A stretch of 64,000 nucleotides of DNA, from NCBI RefSeq assembly GCF_013377085.1, contig NZ_JACAAX010000017.1:1-64000 (forward strand). Reading direction: 5' to 3'. Every line of letters starts with the position of its first letter. The stretch's first letter is position 1. This DNA is from Rhodoplanes sp. (GTDB lineage: Bacteria; Pseudomonadota; Alphaproteobacteria; Rhizobiales; Xanthobacteraceae). The position numbers and the translations under genes were made by a program. Below the pieces are notes generated by a model. It ran no database searches. It was not told the origin of the DNA and saw only the letters and a program-made list of their open reading frames with translations. Below are positions 26,906-35,726 of the stretch, one piece after another.

Positions 26906-28279
26906 ATGCTCACGCACGCCCCGTCCGGCGACGACCGGACTCGACTCGACGACATCGTCGCCCGCATCGAACGCCTGCCTATCTCGACCTGGCACGTCAA
27001 GGCGCGGGTCATCATCGGCACCGCCACCTTCTTCGACGCTTTCGATGCGCTGGCGATCGCCTTCGTGCTGCCGGTGCTGGCGCCCCTGTGGAAGCTCACC
27101 TCGCCCCAGATCGGCCTGATGATCTCGGTCGGCTATCTCGGCCAGCTCGTCGGCGCGCTCGCGTTCGGGTGGCTGGCGCAACGCCACGGCCGCGTGCGGA
27201 CTATGATCTGGGCCGTGCTGCTGTTCGCGACCATGAGCCTCGGCTGCGCGTTCGCCTGGGACTACAACTCGCTCCTGGTGTTCCGCACCCTCCAGGGCCT
27301 CGGCCTCGGCGGCGAGGTGCCGATCGCCGCCGTCTACATCAGCGAGATCGCGCGGGCGAAGGGCCGCGGCCGCTTCGTCCTGCTTTACGAGGTCATCTTC
27401 CCGGTCGGCCTCGTCGCGTCGGGGCTTCTCGGCCGCTGGGTGGTGCCGCATCTCGGCTGGCATTACATGTTCCTGATCGGCGCGATCCCGGCGATCCTGG
27501 TCGTGTTCATGCAGCGCATCCTGCCCGAATCGCCGCGCTGGCTGGCGACGCGAGGGCGCTACGTCGAGGCTGAAAAGGCGCTGTCGTTCATCGAGCGCGA
27601 GACCGAGAAGGCCACCGGGCGGCCGCTCCCGCAGCCCGAACCGGTGGTGGAGTCGCACGACAGGCCGGCCTCCTGGGCCGATCTGTTCGGACCGCACTAT
27701 CTGCGGCGGACCCTGGTGGTCTGGACGATCTGGTTCTCCGCGTACCTGATCACGTACGGACTGACGGTCTGGCTGCCGACGATCTACCGGACCGTGTTCC
27801 ATCTGCCGCTCGAGGACGCGCTCCAGTACGGCCTGATCACCCAGGTGGTCGGCCTGTGCGGCACGCTCACCTGCGCGCTCAGCATCGATCGCCTCGGCCG
27901 CCGGCCGTGGTTCGCCCTCGCCTTCGCCGGCGCGGCCGCGGCGTTGTGCGCCCTCTGGCTGCTCGGCGCCGGTACCCCGACCCGCGTTCTGGTCTTCGTC
28001 AGCACGGCGTTCTTCTTCTCGTCGGTGCTGTCGATCGGCGTCTATCTCTACACGCCCGAGCTCTATCCGACCCGGACTCGCGCCATCGCGGTCAGCACCG
28101 CGACGGCGTGGCTCCGCTTCGCCTCCATGATCGGCCCCAGCATCGTCGGCGCCATGATCGGCATCGGGCTGGATGCCGTCTTCCTCGCCTTCGGCATCGT
28201 CGCCGCGATCGCGGCCGTGATCACGGCTGTCTTCGCCGTCGAGACCAAAGGCCGCGTGCTGGAGGAGATCTCGCCCTAA
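26906..28279 (+). CDS. MFS transporter, metabolite:H+ symporter type
   Basis: A 457-aa, 12-helix major facilitator protein of the sugar/organic-acid porter branch. Signatures include FDAFDALAIAFVLP in TM1, GWLAQRHGRVR between TM2 and TM3, RTLQGLGLGGEVPIAAVYISE in two parts around TM4, LPESPRWLATRGR after TM6, and YTPELYPTRTRA in the C-terminal half. These match the aromatic-acid/organic-acid H+ symporter type. It is transcribed with the DHDPS-family gene 107 bases downstream and opposite the LysR regulator. The likely role is uptake of the substrate handled by that enzyme, whose identity is unknown. Confidence 0.87.
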   Translation: MLTHAPSGDDRTRLDDIVARIERLPISTWHVKARVIIGTATFFDAFDALAIAFVLPVLAPLWKLTSPQIGLMISVGYLGQLVGALAFGWLAQRHGRVRTMIWAVLLFATMSLGCAFAWDYNSLLVFRTLQGLGLGGEVPIAAVYISEIARAKGRGRFVLLYEVIFPVGLVASGLLGRWVVPHLGWHYMFLIGAIPAILVVFMQRILPESPRWLATRGRYVEAEKALSFIERETEKATGRPLPQPEPVVESHDRPASWADLFGPHYLRRTLVVWTIWFSAYLITYGLTVWLPTIYRTVFHLPLEDALQYGLITQVVGLCGTLTCALSIDRLGRRPWFALAFAGAAAALCALWLLGAGTPTRVLVFVSTAFFFSSVLSIGVYLYTPELYPTRTRAIAVSTATAWLRFASMIGPSIVGAMIGIGLDAVFLAFGIVAAIAAVITAVFAVETKGRVLEEISP

Positions 28280-28386
28280 CCGACCGCGACCCAACACCGA
28301 CAGCGCCTCGTCCGGCCAGCGCTCCCTCGGCGGCCGGACCCGAGCCTCCACCCGAGACCCGACACGACCATCAGGACTTCAGACAG

Positions 28387-29385
28387 ATGACGACCGAGAA
28401 GACCATCGGAGACCACCTCTACGTCGCCACGCTGCTCCCATACGATCAGCACATGAAGATCGACGAGGCCGCGTATCGCCGCTTCCTGCGCCACTTCCTC
28501 GACAACGAGCGCTTCGTGAAGATGGGCGGCGGCCTGTGCATCAATCCCGAGGCCGGCGAGATCTTCTATCTCACCCGCGCCGAGAAGCGCCGCGTGCTGG
28601 AGATCGCCCAGGAGGAGAACAACGGCAAGGTGCCGCTGATCGCCGGCACCTGGGCGCTGACGACCGAGGAGACCGTCGAGACCGCCAAGGACTGCAAGGC
28701 GCTCGGCGTCGACGGCATCTTCGTCACGCCGCCCGGCGGCGCCCAGGACGTGACCTCGTGCTGGGACGCCGACGGCTATCCGGAGATCTGGCTCGACCAG
28801 ATCATCGCCCAGGACCGCGTCGTCGACCTGCCGATCGTCACCCATCCGGTCGGCGGCGCCAAGCCGCCCTTCTATCCCGGCCTGCCGCTCGGCGCGACGC
28901 TGCGCATCTGCCGCGAGGTGCCGAACATCGTCGGCTGGAAGATGACCTACATGTATGACGGCTTCCGGCTGATCGCGAAGGGCCTGCGCTCGCTCGACCG
29001 CCACGTCGCCATCATGGGCGCGCTGGCGTCGCGCTGGCACGAGTACAAGGCGACGGGCATGTTCGACGGCACGCTCTCGGGCTTCTGGAATTTCGCGCTC
29101 GAGCCGATGATGGACCACCTCGATGCGTGGGACCGCAACGACGTCGTGGCGGCCCGCGAGATCTGGGACGGCGGCCTCTCCGAGCTGCACGACTACGTGG
29201 CCGACATGGGCCGCCTGCACATCCGCTACAAGACCGCGACGTGGCTCACCGGCCTGATCCCGAACCCGTTCATGCGGGCCCCGATGCCGAAGCCGAACCG
29301 GGTCGAGATCGAGACGCTGCACCGCCTGCTCTCACGCACCGGCGTGCCGGTCATCGATATCGCGGACACCCGCGCGGTGGCCTGA
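28387..29385 (+). CDS. Dihydrodipicolinate synthase/N-acetylneuraminate lyase-family protein
   Basis: A 332-aa class I aldolase-fold (DHDPS superfamily) enzyme. The Schiff-base lysine is probably K185 in NIVGWKMTY. The substrate-loop region GIFVTPPGG and the N-terminal ATLLPYD replace the GTVTPF-type loop of true DapA. Real DapA is about 290 aa and normally sits in lysine biosynthesis. This longer paralogue, in an operon with a transporter under a LysR gene, is more likely a catabolic lyase, hydratase or deaminating enzyme for a 2-oxo acid. The start is the ATG at 28387. The exact reaction cannot be given. Confidence 0.82.
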   Translation: MTTEKTIGDHLYVATLLPYDQHMKIDEAAYRRFLRHFLDNERFVKMGGGLCINPEAGEIFYLTRAEKRRVLEIAQEENNGKVPLIAGTWALTTEETVETAKDCKALGVDGIFVTPPGGAQDVTSCWDADGYPEIWLDQIIAQDRVVDLPIVTHPVGGAKPPFYPGLPLGATLRICREVPNIVGWKMTYMYDGFRLIAKGLRSLDRHVAIMGALASRWHEYKATGMFDGTLSGFWNFALEPMMDHLDAWDRNDVVAAREIWDGGLSELHDYVADMGRLHIRYKTATWLTGLIPNPFMRAPMPKPNRVEIETLHRLLSRTGVPVIDIADTRAVA

Positions 29386-29411
29386 CGCGGTCGCGCAGGA
29401 CGCCCGCCCTA

Positions 29412-31217
29412 TCACCGCAGTCCGGTCGGATCCGCACCGGCGATATCGAGCACGCGGAGCTGGGCGCGCTCGACGCCCTGCCAGCGGTCGACCGCGAGGC
29501 TGCCGGCGACATGGACTCGTCGGCCGCGGCTCTCCAGGAGCGCGCGGCCGAGCGGCTGGCCGGCGACCCGGAAAGCGATCGCCTCGACGAAGGCGCCGTC
29601 GCCGCCCTTCAGCCGCAGCCGCACATGCGCCTGCCCGACCTCGTCCGCATAGGCGACGGTGTGCGACGGCAGCGCCAGCACGGGCTCGGGATTACCGGCC
29701 CCGTAAGGCCCGGCTTGCGCAAGCGTGCGGACGAGCTCGGGCGTCACGGCGGCGGCCGAGACGGCGCCGTCGATCTTCAGGGCATGGTCGCGACGCGCCA
29801 CCTCGACGGCGGGCGCCAGCGCCTCTTCCAGAAACGCCCGGAAGGCGGCCAGCGCCGTCTTCTTCAGCGTGATGCCGGCCGCCATGGCGTGGCCGCCGCC
29901 CTTCTCGATCACGCCCTCGTGGACGGCACGCTTGACGGTGCGGCCGAGATCGACGCCCGGGATCGAGCGGCCCGAGCCGGTGCCGGTGTCGCCGGGCCCG
30001 AGCGCGATCGCAAAGGCGGGGCGGCCGAAGCGTTCCTTCAGGCGCGCCGCGACCAGGCCGACCACGCCGGGATGCCAGCCCGGCGCCGCGACCACCACCA
30101 CGGCACCCTTCTCCTCCAGCCCGAGCGCCGCCATCGCCTCGGCCTCCGCCTCGGCGACCGCGGCCTGCTCGATCACCTGGCGCTCGCGGTTGAGCCGGTC
30201 GAGCTCGGCCGCCAGCGTCGCCGCCTCGACCGGATCGTCGAGCGTGAGCAGGCGCGCGCCGAGATCGGCCCGCCCGATCCGCCCGCCCGCGTTGATCCGC
30301 GGGCCGAGCAGAAAGCCGAGGTGCCACGCCTCGGGCGGTCCCGCCAGCCGTGACACGTCCATCAGCGCCGTGAGGCCGACGCGCTCGCGTCGCCGCATGC
30401 CCAGAAGGCCCTTGGCAACGAAGGCGCGGTTGAGGCCGATCAGCGGCACCACGTCGGCGACCGTGCCGAGCGCGACCAGATCCACATAGGCCAGCAGATC
30501 GGGCTCCGGCCGCGCCTCGGTCCAGAATCCGCGGCGGCGCAGCTCGCGGTTCAGCGCAACAAGGCTCATGAACACCAGCCCGGCGGCGCAGAGATGGCCC
30601 AGCTTGGAGAGATCGTCCTGCCGGTTCGGATTGACCAGCGCGACGGCGGGCGGCAGCGTCTCGTCGGCCATGTGGTGGTCGATCACGACGACATCGACGC
30701 CGAGCTTCTGGGCCTCGGCGAGCGGCTCGACGCTCGAGGTGCCGCAGTCGACCGCGATGATCAACGTCGTTCCGCGCGCCGCGATCGTGCGGATCGCCTC
30801 GACATTGGGGCCGTAGCCTTCGAAGATGCGGTCCGGAATGTAGATGTCGGGGTCGAGCCCGGCCTGGCGCAGCAGCAGGGTCATCAGCGCGCTCGAGGTC
30901 GCACCGTCGACGTCGTAGTCGCCGAACACGATGACGCGCTCGCCGCGCTGCACCGCATCGGCGATGCGGTGCGCCGCCGCCTCCATGGCGGTGAGCACGT
31001 GCGGGTCCGGCAGCAGCCGGCGGATGGTCGGATCGAGATGCTGCTCGACGTCGTCGGGCTCGACGCCGCGGCCGGCCAGCACGCGGGCGAGCAGCTCGGG
31101 CGTCCCGGTCCGCTGCACGATTGCGAGCGCGCGCTGGCTGGCCCGCTCGTCCAGCCGGTCGCGCCAGACGCGCCCGGTGGCCGACCTCTCGACGCCGAGG
31201 AAGGGTTCCGGGCTCAT
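29412..31217 (-). CDS. recJ: Single-stranded-DNA-specific exonuclease RecJ
   Basis: A 5'-3' single-strand DNA exonuclease of the DHH superfamily (601 aa) used in recombination and mismatch or base-excision repair. Motif I is FGDYDVDGATS (D100, D102, D104), motif III is VIDHHMAD (D180, H181, H182), and the C-terminal DHHA1 region carries GGGHAMAAG. The ATG at 31217 gives MSPEPFLGVERSATGRVW, the normal family start. An upstream in-frame start runs through an intergenic repeat. It lies downstream of glpX and hom on the same strand, with 187 bases of palindromic repeats separating it from glpX. Confidence 0.96.
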   Translation of the reverse strand: MSPEPFLGVERSATGRVWRDRLDERASQRALAIVQRTGTPELLARVLAGRGVEPDDVEQHLDPTIRRLLPDPHVLTAMEAAAHRIADAVQRGERVIVFGDYDVDGATSSALMTLLLRQAGLDPDIYIPDRIFEGYGPNVEAIRTIAARGTTLIIAVDCGTSSVEPLAEAQKLGVDVVVIDHHMADETLPPAVALVNPNRQDDLSKLGHLCAAGLVFMSLVALNRELRRRGFWTEARPEPDLLAYVDLVALGTVADVVPLIGLNRAFVAKGLLGMRRRERVGLTALMDVSRLAGPPEAWHLGFLLGPRINAGGRIGRADLGARLLTLDDPVEAATLAAELDRLNRERQVIEQAAVAEAEAEAMAALGLEEKGAVVVVAAPGWHPGVVGLVAARLKERFGRPAFAIALGPGDTGTGSGRSIPGVDLGRTVKRAVHEGVIEKGGGHAMAAGITLKKTALAAFRAFLEEALAPAVEVARRDHALKIDGAVSAAAVTPELVRTLAQAGPYGAGNPEPVLALPSHTVAYADEVGQAHVRLRLKGGDGAFVEAIAFRVAGQPLGRALLESRGRRVHVAGSLAVDRWQGVERAQLRVLDIAGADPTGLR

Positions 31218-31256
31218 CTGAGCGCCGCGAACAAGAGCGGCACCGGCACCCGACCC

Positions 31257-31298
31257 GTCATCCTGAGGTGCGAGCGCAGCGAGCCTCGAAGGATGCAC
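31257..31298. repeat. Palindromic intergenic element (GTCATCCTGAGGTGCGAGCG family)
   Basis: GTCATCCTGAGGTGCGAGCG is followed by CAGCGAGCCTCGAAGGATGCAC, an imperfect hairpin. The sequence resembles a repeat common in Bradyrhizobium-like genomes (from memory, not searched). It lies between glpX and recJ and may separate or attenuate their transcripts. Confidence 0.6.
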
Positions 31299-31342
31299 GG
31301 CCCCCCAAGTCGACTGACTTCGACGAGACACAAAAGACGGAG

Positions 31343-31369
31343 ATGGCCGGGACGAGCCCGGCCATGACG
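31343..31369. repeat. Palindromic intergenic element (ATGGCCGGG...CCCGGCCAT family)
   Basis: ATGGCCGGG-ACGAG-CCCGGCCAT-GACG is a perfect 9-base hairpin between glpX and recJ. A related copy lies at 47132-47168. Confidence 0.65.
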
Positions 31370-31404
31370 ACGAAGGAGAGGCGTGAGGTCGCCGATGACC
31401 GCCC

Positions 31405-32427
31405 TCACCCCATCTGGAATTTCTGGAAGTGGCGGTGCTCGGCGCGGATCCAGCGCACCGTGCCGGTGGTGGAGCGCATCACCACGGTCTCGGTCTCGAT
31501 CAGGCCGGGGCGGAAGCGCACGCCGCGCAGGAGCGAGCCCGAGACGACGCCGGTCGCGGCGAACACGCAGTCGCCCTGAACCAGATCCTCGAGCTGATAC
31601 TTCTTGCGCGGATCCCGGATGCCCATGCGCCGGGCGCGCTCGCGCTTCTCCTCGTTGTCGAGGATCAGCCGGCCCTGGAACTGGCCGCCGATGCAGCTCA
31701 ACGCGGCGGCCGCCAGCACGCCCTCGGGAGCGCCGCCGATGCCGAGATAGATGTCGACGCCGGTCGTCTCGGGGTCGGCCGTGTGGATCACGCCGGCGAC
31801 GTCGCCGTCCATGATGAGCTGCACCGAGGCGCCCGTGCGGCGCACCGCGGCGATCAGATCGGCATGGCGCGGCCGGTCGAGGATCAGGGCCGTGATCTCC
31901 TCGGGCTTGACGCCCTTGGCCATGGCGAGCGCCCGGATGTTCAGCTCGGGCGGCGCGTCGAGATCGACGACGCCCTTCGAGTAGCCGGGGCCGATGGCGA
32001 TCTTGTCCATGTACACGTCGGGCGCGTTGAGCAGCGCGCCGCCCTCGGCCATCGCCATGGTGGCGATCGCGCCGGGCATCGCCTTGGCGCACAGCGTCGT
32101 GCCTTCCAGCGGATCGACCGCGATGTCGACCTTGGGGCCTTTGCCGTTGCCGATGTTCTCGCCGATGAAGAGCATCGGCGCCTCGTCGCGCTCGCCCTCG
32201 CCGATCACCACGGTGCCGGCGATCGGCAGCCGGTTGAGCTCGCGCCGCATCGCATCCACGGCGGCCTGGTCGGCCGCCTTCTCGTTGCCGCGTCCGCGCC
32301 ACTGGGCGGCGGCGACGGCGGCCCGTTCGGTCACACGCACGATCTCGATGGAGAGCACGCGGTCGAGGGTCTCGCGCTGTCGGGTGGCGGCGATCACGTT
32401 GCGATCGCCTTTGACGACCTCGCTCAT
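31405..32427 (-). CDS. glpX: Class II fructose-1,6-bisphosphatase (GlpX type)
   Basis: A 340-aa cytoplasmic enzyme that hydrolyses fructose 1,6-bisphosphate in gluconeogenesis. In some alphaproteobacteria it may also act on sedoheptulose 1,7-bisphosphate. Metal and substrate motifs are VIGEGERDEAPMLF, the DPLEGTTLCAKAMPG signature and LILDRPRH. The ATG at 32427 or the GTG two codons upstream (32433) both fit the AAGGAAG ribosome site. It lies 48 bases downstream of hom on the same strand, so the two are probably co-transcribed. That neighbourhood is common in alphaproteobacteria. Confidence 0.95.
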   Translation of the reverse strand: MSEVVKGDRNVIAATRQRETLDRVLSIEIVRVTERAAVAAAQWRGRGNEKAADQAAVDAMRRELNRLPIAGTVVIGEGERDEAPMLFIGENIGNGKGPKVDIAVDPLEGTTLCAKAMPGAIATMAMAEGGALLNAPDVYMDKIAIGPGYSKGVVDLDAPPELNIRALAMAKGVKPEEITALILDRPRHADLIAAVRRTGASVQLIMDGDVAGVIHTADPETTGVDIYLGIGGAPEGVLAAAALSCIGGQFQGRLILDNEEKRERARRMGIRDPRKKYQLEDLVQGDCVFAATGVVSGSLLRGVRFRPGLIETETVVMRSTTGTVRWIRAEHRHFQKFQMG

Positions 32428-32475
32428 GCTCACGATACTTCCTTTCGCAGCGACCGGAACGCGAGGGCCCTCCGG

Positions 32476-33816
32476 TCAATTCTTTTCGATACGGATGACC
32501 TGAGGGTTACCCGCGATCACGCCCCGGTTTTTGATCTCGCGCAAGGCTTTGCGAACGGCATCCTCGGTCGTCGCATAGGTGATGAGGATGACGGGCGCCG
32601 GCGACTGGGCGCCGTCCGGATCGGAGCCGCCGTGCGGGGCACCGTTGCGGCGGCGCTGGACGATGGATTCCAGCGAAATCTGCTCGTCGGCGAGGTGGCG
32701 CGCGATGGTGGCGAAGGTGCCGGGCCGGTCGACCGCCTGCAGGCGAATGTAATAGCCGCCCTCGTGCCGCTGCATGGGTGCACGGCGGCTGCCGGCGAGT
32801 TGCGCGACGGACCGTCCGAACGGCATGGCGCGAACGCCACGGGCGATATCGGCGAGGTCGGTGACGACCGCCGAGGCGGTCGCGGCGCCGCCGGCGCCCG
32901 GTCCCACCAGGGTGATGGGCGGAAAGCCGGCGCCGTCCAGCGACACCGCATTGGTGACGCCCATCACCCGGGCGATCGGCGAATCGAGTGGCACCATGGT
33001 GGGGTGAACCCGCTGCTCGATGCCCTGCTCGGTGCGGACCGCCACGCCGAGCAGCTTGATGCGGTAGCCGAGCTCGGCCGCCGCCTCGAGGTCCTCCGGG
33101 GCGAGCGAGGAGATGCCCTCGACATAGACGGCGTCAGGATCGACCTGCACGCCGAAGGCGAGGCTGGCCAGGATGGCGAGCTTCTGGGCGGTGTCGAATC
33201 CCTCGACGTCGAAGGTCGGGTCGGCCTCGGCGTATCCGAGCTTTTGAGCCTCGCGAAGACAGTCGGCGAAGGAGAGCTTCTCCCCCTCCATGCGGGAGAG
33301 AATGTAGTTGCAGGTGCCGTTGAGGATGCCGTAGACGCGCTCGAAGGTGTTGCCGGCGAAGCCTTCGCGCAGCGTCTTCACCACCGGAATCGCGCCGGCG
33401 ACGGCGGCCTCGAAATTGAGCGCGCACCCGCTCCGCTCGGCGAGCGCCGCGAGCGCCACCCCGTGGCGGGCGAGCAGCGCCTTGTTGGCGGTGACGACGG
33501 ACTTGCCGGCGCCGAGCGCCGCCTCGATGGCGGACTTGGCGGGATCACCCTCCCCGCCCATCAGCTCGACGAAGGCGTCGATCTCGGGGTCGGTCGCGAG
33601 GGCGGCCGGGCTGCTCACGAAGCGCACCGGCCGAATGCCGAGGGCGTCCATCTCGCTTTTCGCGCGCGCCGTCACGGCCACCAGCTCGATCGGCCGGCCG
33701 CAGCGCACCGCCAGGGTGTTCGCGAGGGCGTTGGAGTCCTGCTGCTGGAGCAGGCGTGCGACCGCCCCGCCGACAGTGCCAAGTCCGGCAAGGCCTACTT
33801 TGAGTGGCGCAACCAT
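32476..33816 (-). CDS. hom: Homoserine dehydrogenase
   Basis: Reduces aspartate semialdehyde to homoserine, the branch point to threonine and methionine. The 446-aa protein begins with an NAD(P)-binding GLGTVGGAVARLL, followed by the catalytic region with VTANKALLARHG (the Asn-Lys pair) and GILNGTCNYILSRM. A C-terminal ACT domain (AVDRPGTFATIARHLADEQ) is typical of feedback-regulated Hom. Length and domain order are normal. The upstream aminotransferase gene on the same strand ends 132 bases earlier. Confidence 0.96.
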   Translation of the reverse strand: MVAPLKVGLAGLGTVGGAVARLLQQQDSNALANTLAVRCGRPIELVAVTARAKSEMDALGIRPVRFVSSPAALATDPEIDAFVELMGGEGDPAKSAIEAALGAGKSVVTANKALLARHGVALAALAERSGCALNFEAAVAGAIPVVKTLREGFAGNTFERVYGILNGTCNYILSRMEGEKLSFADCLREAQKLGYAEADPTFDVEGFDTAQKLAILASLAFGVQVDPDAVYVEGISSLAPEDLEAAAELGYRIKLLGVAVRTEQGIEQRVHPTMVPLDSPIARVMGVTNAVSLDGAGFPPITLVGPGAGGAATASAVVTDLADIARGVRAMPFGRSVAQLAGSRRAPMQRHEGGYYIRLQAVDRPGTFATIARHLADEQISLESIVQRRRNGAPHGGSDPDGAQSPAPVILITYATTEDAVRKALREIKNRGVIAGNPQVIRIEKN

Positions 33817-33948
33817 TGTCGAGAAGACCTCACGGTGGGTTCCGAAGTAACGTCAAGCAGAGACGGATTTCGGTTCGATGAAGGATCCCACCGAAAACAC
33901 GTCGGAACCCTGCCGCGGCGGAGGACGATGGCCCGGCAGGGGTCCGTT

Positions 33949-35166
33949 TCAGCGCGACTGCGCCAGCGGAACGACGTTGTGCAACTTTTCAGGCCCGGTT
34001 TCAAGAAAGCGGCGCAAGTTGCGGGCAGCCTGACGGATCCGCTGCTCGTTTTCCACCAGGGCGATGCGCACATAGCCGTCGCCGTGCTCGCCGAAGCCGA
34101 GGCCGGGCGCCACCGCCACCTCGGCCTTCTCGACCAGCATGGTGGCGAAGTCGATCGACCCCAGCGTGTCGAACGGCTTCGGGATCGGGCACCAGGCGAA
34201 CATCGAGGCACGCGGCGGCGGGATCTCCCAGCCGGCCCGGCCGAAGCTCTCGACCAGCACGTCGCGGCGGCGCTTGTAGGTCTCCCGCATCTCGCGGATG
34301 CAGTCCTCCGGCCCGTTGAGGGCGGCCGTGGCGGCCACCTGCACGGGCGTGAAGGCGCCGTAGTCGAGATAGGACTTCACCCGCGCCAGCGCCGCGATGA
34401 TGCGCTCGTTGCCGACCGCGAAGCCCATGCGCCAGCCCGGCATCGAGAAGGTCTTGGACATCGAGGTGAACTCCACCGCGATGTCGTTGGCGCCCGGCAC
34501 CTGCAGGATCGAGGGCGGCGGGTTGTCGTCGAAATAGACCTCGGCATAGGCGAGGTCGGACAGCACGATGAGGTCGTGCTTCTTCGCAAAGGCGACGACG
34601 TCCTTGTAGAAGTCGAGGTCGGCCACCGCCGCGGTCGGGTTGGACGGGTAGCAGACCACCAGTGCGGTCGGCTTCGGGATCGAGTGCATGACGGCGCGCT
34701 CGAGCGCGTGGAACAGCTCCGGGCCCGGCTCGCACGGCACCGAGCGGATGACCCCGCCAGCCATCAGGAAGCCGAAGGCATGGATCGGGTAGCTCGGATT
34801 GGGCACCAGGACGACGTCGCCGGGCGCCGTGATGGCCTGCGCCACATTGGCGAAGCCCTCCTTGGAGCCGAGGGTCGCCACCACCTGGGTGTCGGGGTTG
34901 AGCTTCACCGAGAAGCGCCGGCCGTAATAGGCGGCCTGCGCCCGGCGCAGCCCGGCGATGCCCTTTGAGGCCGAGTAGCGGTCGGTGCGGAACTTGCCCG
35001 CCGTCTCCTTGAGCTTCTCGACCACATGGGCCGGTGCCGGCAGGTCGGGATTACCCATGCCGAGATCGATGATGTCGGCGCCGGCGTTGCGGGCCGCGGC
35101 CTTGGCGCGATTCACCTGCTCGAAGACGTAGGGCGGGAGTCGGCGGATCCGGTGAAATTCTTCCAT
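33949..35166 (-). CDS. PLP-dependent class I/II aminotransferase (AlaC/DapL-like)
   Basis: A 405-aa fold-type I aminotransferase. PLP-binding elements are GSKEGFANVAQA, CYPSNPTAAV, SDLAYAEVYFDD and the lysine K238 in SMSKTFSMPGWR. This branch is often annotated as LL-diaminopimelate aminotransferase or as glutamate-pyruvate aminotransferase (AlaC) in alphaproteobacteria. Its position next to hom suggests amino-acid synthesis from aspartate or pyruvate. Because alphaproteobacteria usually make diaminopimelate by the succinylase route, the AlaC-like role is favoured over DapL, but reading alone does not settle it. Confidence 0.9.
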   Translation of the reverse strand: MEEFHRIRRLPPYVFEQVNRAKAAARNAGADIIDLGMGNPDLPAPAHVVEKLKETAGKFRTDRYSASKGIAGLRRAQAAYYGRRFSVKLNPDTQVVATLGSKEGFANVAQAITAPGDVVLVPNPSYPIHAFGFLMAGGVIRSVPCEPGPELFHALERAVMHSIPKPTALVVCYPSNPTAAVADLDFYKDVVAFAKKHDLIVLSDLAYAEVYFDDNPPPSILQVPGANDIAVEFTSMSKTFSMPGWRMGFAVGNERIIAALARVKSYLDYGAFTPVQVAATAALNGPEDCIREMRETYKRRRDVLVESFGRAGWEIPPPRASMFAWCPIPKPFDTLGSIDFATMLVEKAEVAVAPGLGFGEHGDGYVRIALVENEQRIRQAARNLRRFLETGPEKLHNVVPLAQSR

Positions 35167-35308
35167 GATGTCAAAAGCTCCGCTGCGAGATCGGTCCCTG
35201 ACCGGCTCGTGCGGGGCGTTTTAACACGACGATGGCCGGATCAGTAAAGATTGGCGCCGGGTTCGGATCGGGGGGTCCGGTCGGCGCGCTTGGCGCTGCG
35301 CGCTCGGG

Positions 35309-35626
35309 TCAGCGCTCCTGCGTCTGGGCGGCGGACCCGGCGCGCTTGGCGGCGGTGGCGCGGGCCGCGTCGAGGTCGGCCTGAACCTTCTTGCGCTCGG
35401 CTTCGCTCATCGGGGTGGCCTCGGTGCGGGCACGCGGGAAGTCGTTGACGGCCGGATAGTCCGGCTGGACGGCCGGCCGCTCGGGCGCCGCCGGCGACAG
35501 TCCGCCGACCTGCTGGGGCATCTCCGACAGCACGGAGGAGCATGCCGACAACGCGGCCGCGGCGCCGAGCAACAGCACCACCACCGACCACCGATCGCGC
35601 CGACGCCCGGGGATGGTTCTAGACAT
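35309..35626 (-). CDS. Small outer-membrane-type lipoprotein
   Basis: A 105-aa protein. A basic N-terminus (GRRRDRWS), hydrophobic core VVVLLLGAAAAL and lipobox LSAC place the lipidated Cys at about residue 29. The residue after the Cys is Ser, so outer-membrane sorting is likely. The mature part is Pro/Ala-rich and then helical and charged (MSEAERKKVQADLDAARATAAKR), like a periplasmic coiled coil. Similar short lipoproteins are common in Hyphomicrobiales and of unknown function. Divergent from the PHA synthase gene. Confidence 0.72.
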   Translation of the reverse strand: MSRTIPGRRRDRWSVVVLLLGAAAALSACSSVLSEMPQQVGGLSPAAPERPAVQPDYPAVNDFPRARTEATPMSEAERKKVQADLDAARATAAKRAGSAAQTQER

Positions 35627-35726
35627 CGCGCCTGGTGACCAACATCTTTACGCGTGGACGAATTGAAAAGCTGGGCTGACGGTTGCGGTACCGGCATAAT
35701 ATGTCCAAACCAAGGAGCGCCACCCG

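Noticed and set aside
28387-29385. Assignment as dapA of lysine biosynthesis
   Set aside because: The N-terminal GTVTPF-type loop is missing, the length is 40 residues over, and its neighbours are a transporter and LysR gene, so only the superfamily is claimed.
31429-34968. Very long open frame on the plus strand, antisense to glpX, hom and the aminotransferase
   Set aside because: It is an antisense shadow of GC-rich codons. The minus-strand genes have complete catalytic motifs, and the plus frame has Asp/Arg/Gly/His-rich low-complexity composition and no known motif.
33949-35166. Firm assignment as LL-diaminopimelate aminotransferase (dapL)
   Set aside because: The AlaC and DapL branches share the motifs seen. 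The usual alphaproteobacterial lysine pathway does not need DapL, so only an AlaC/DapL-like aminotransferase is claimed.
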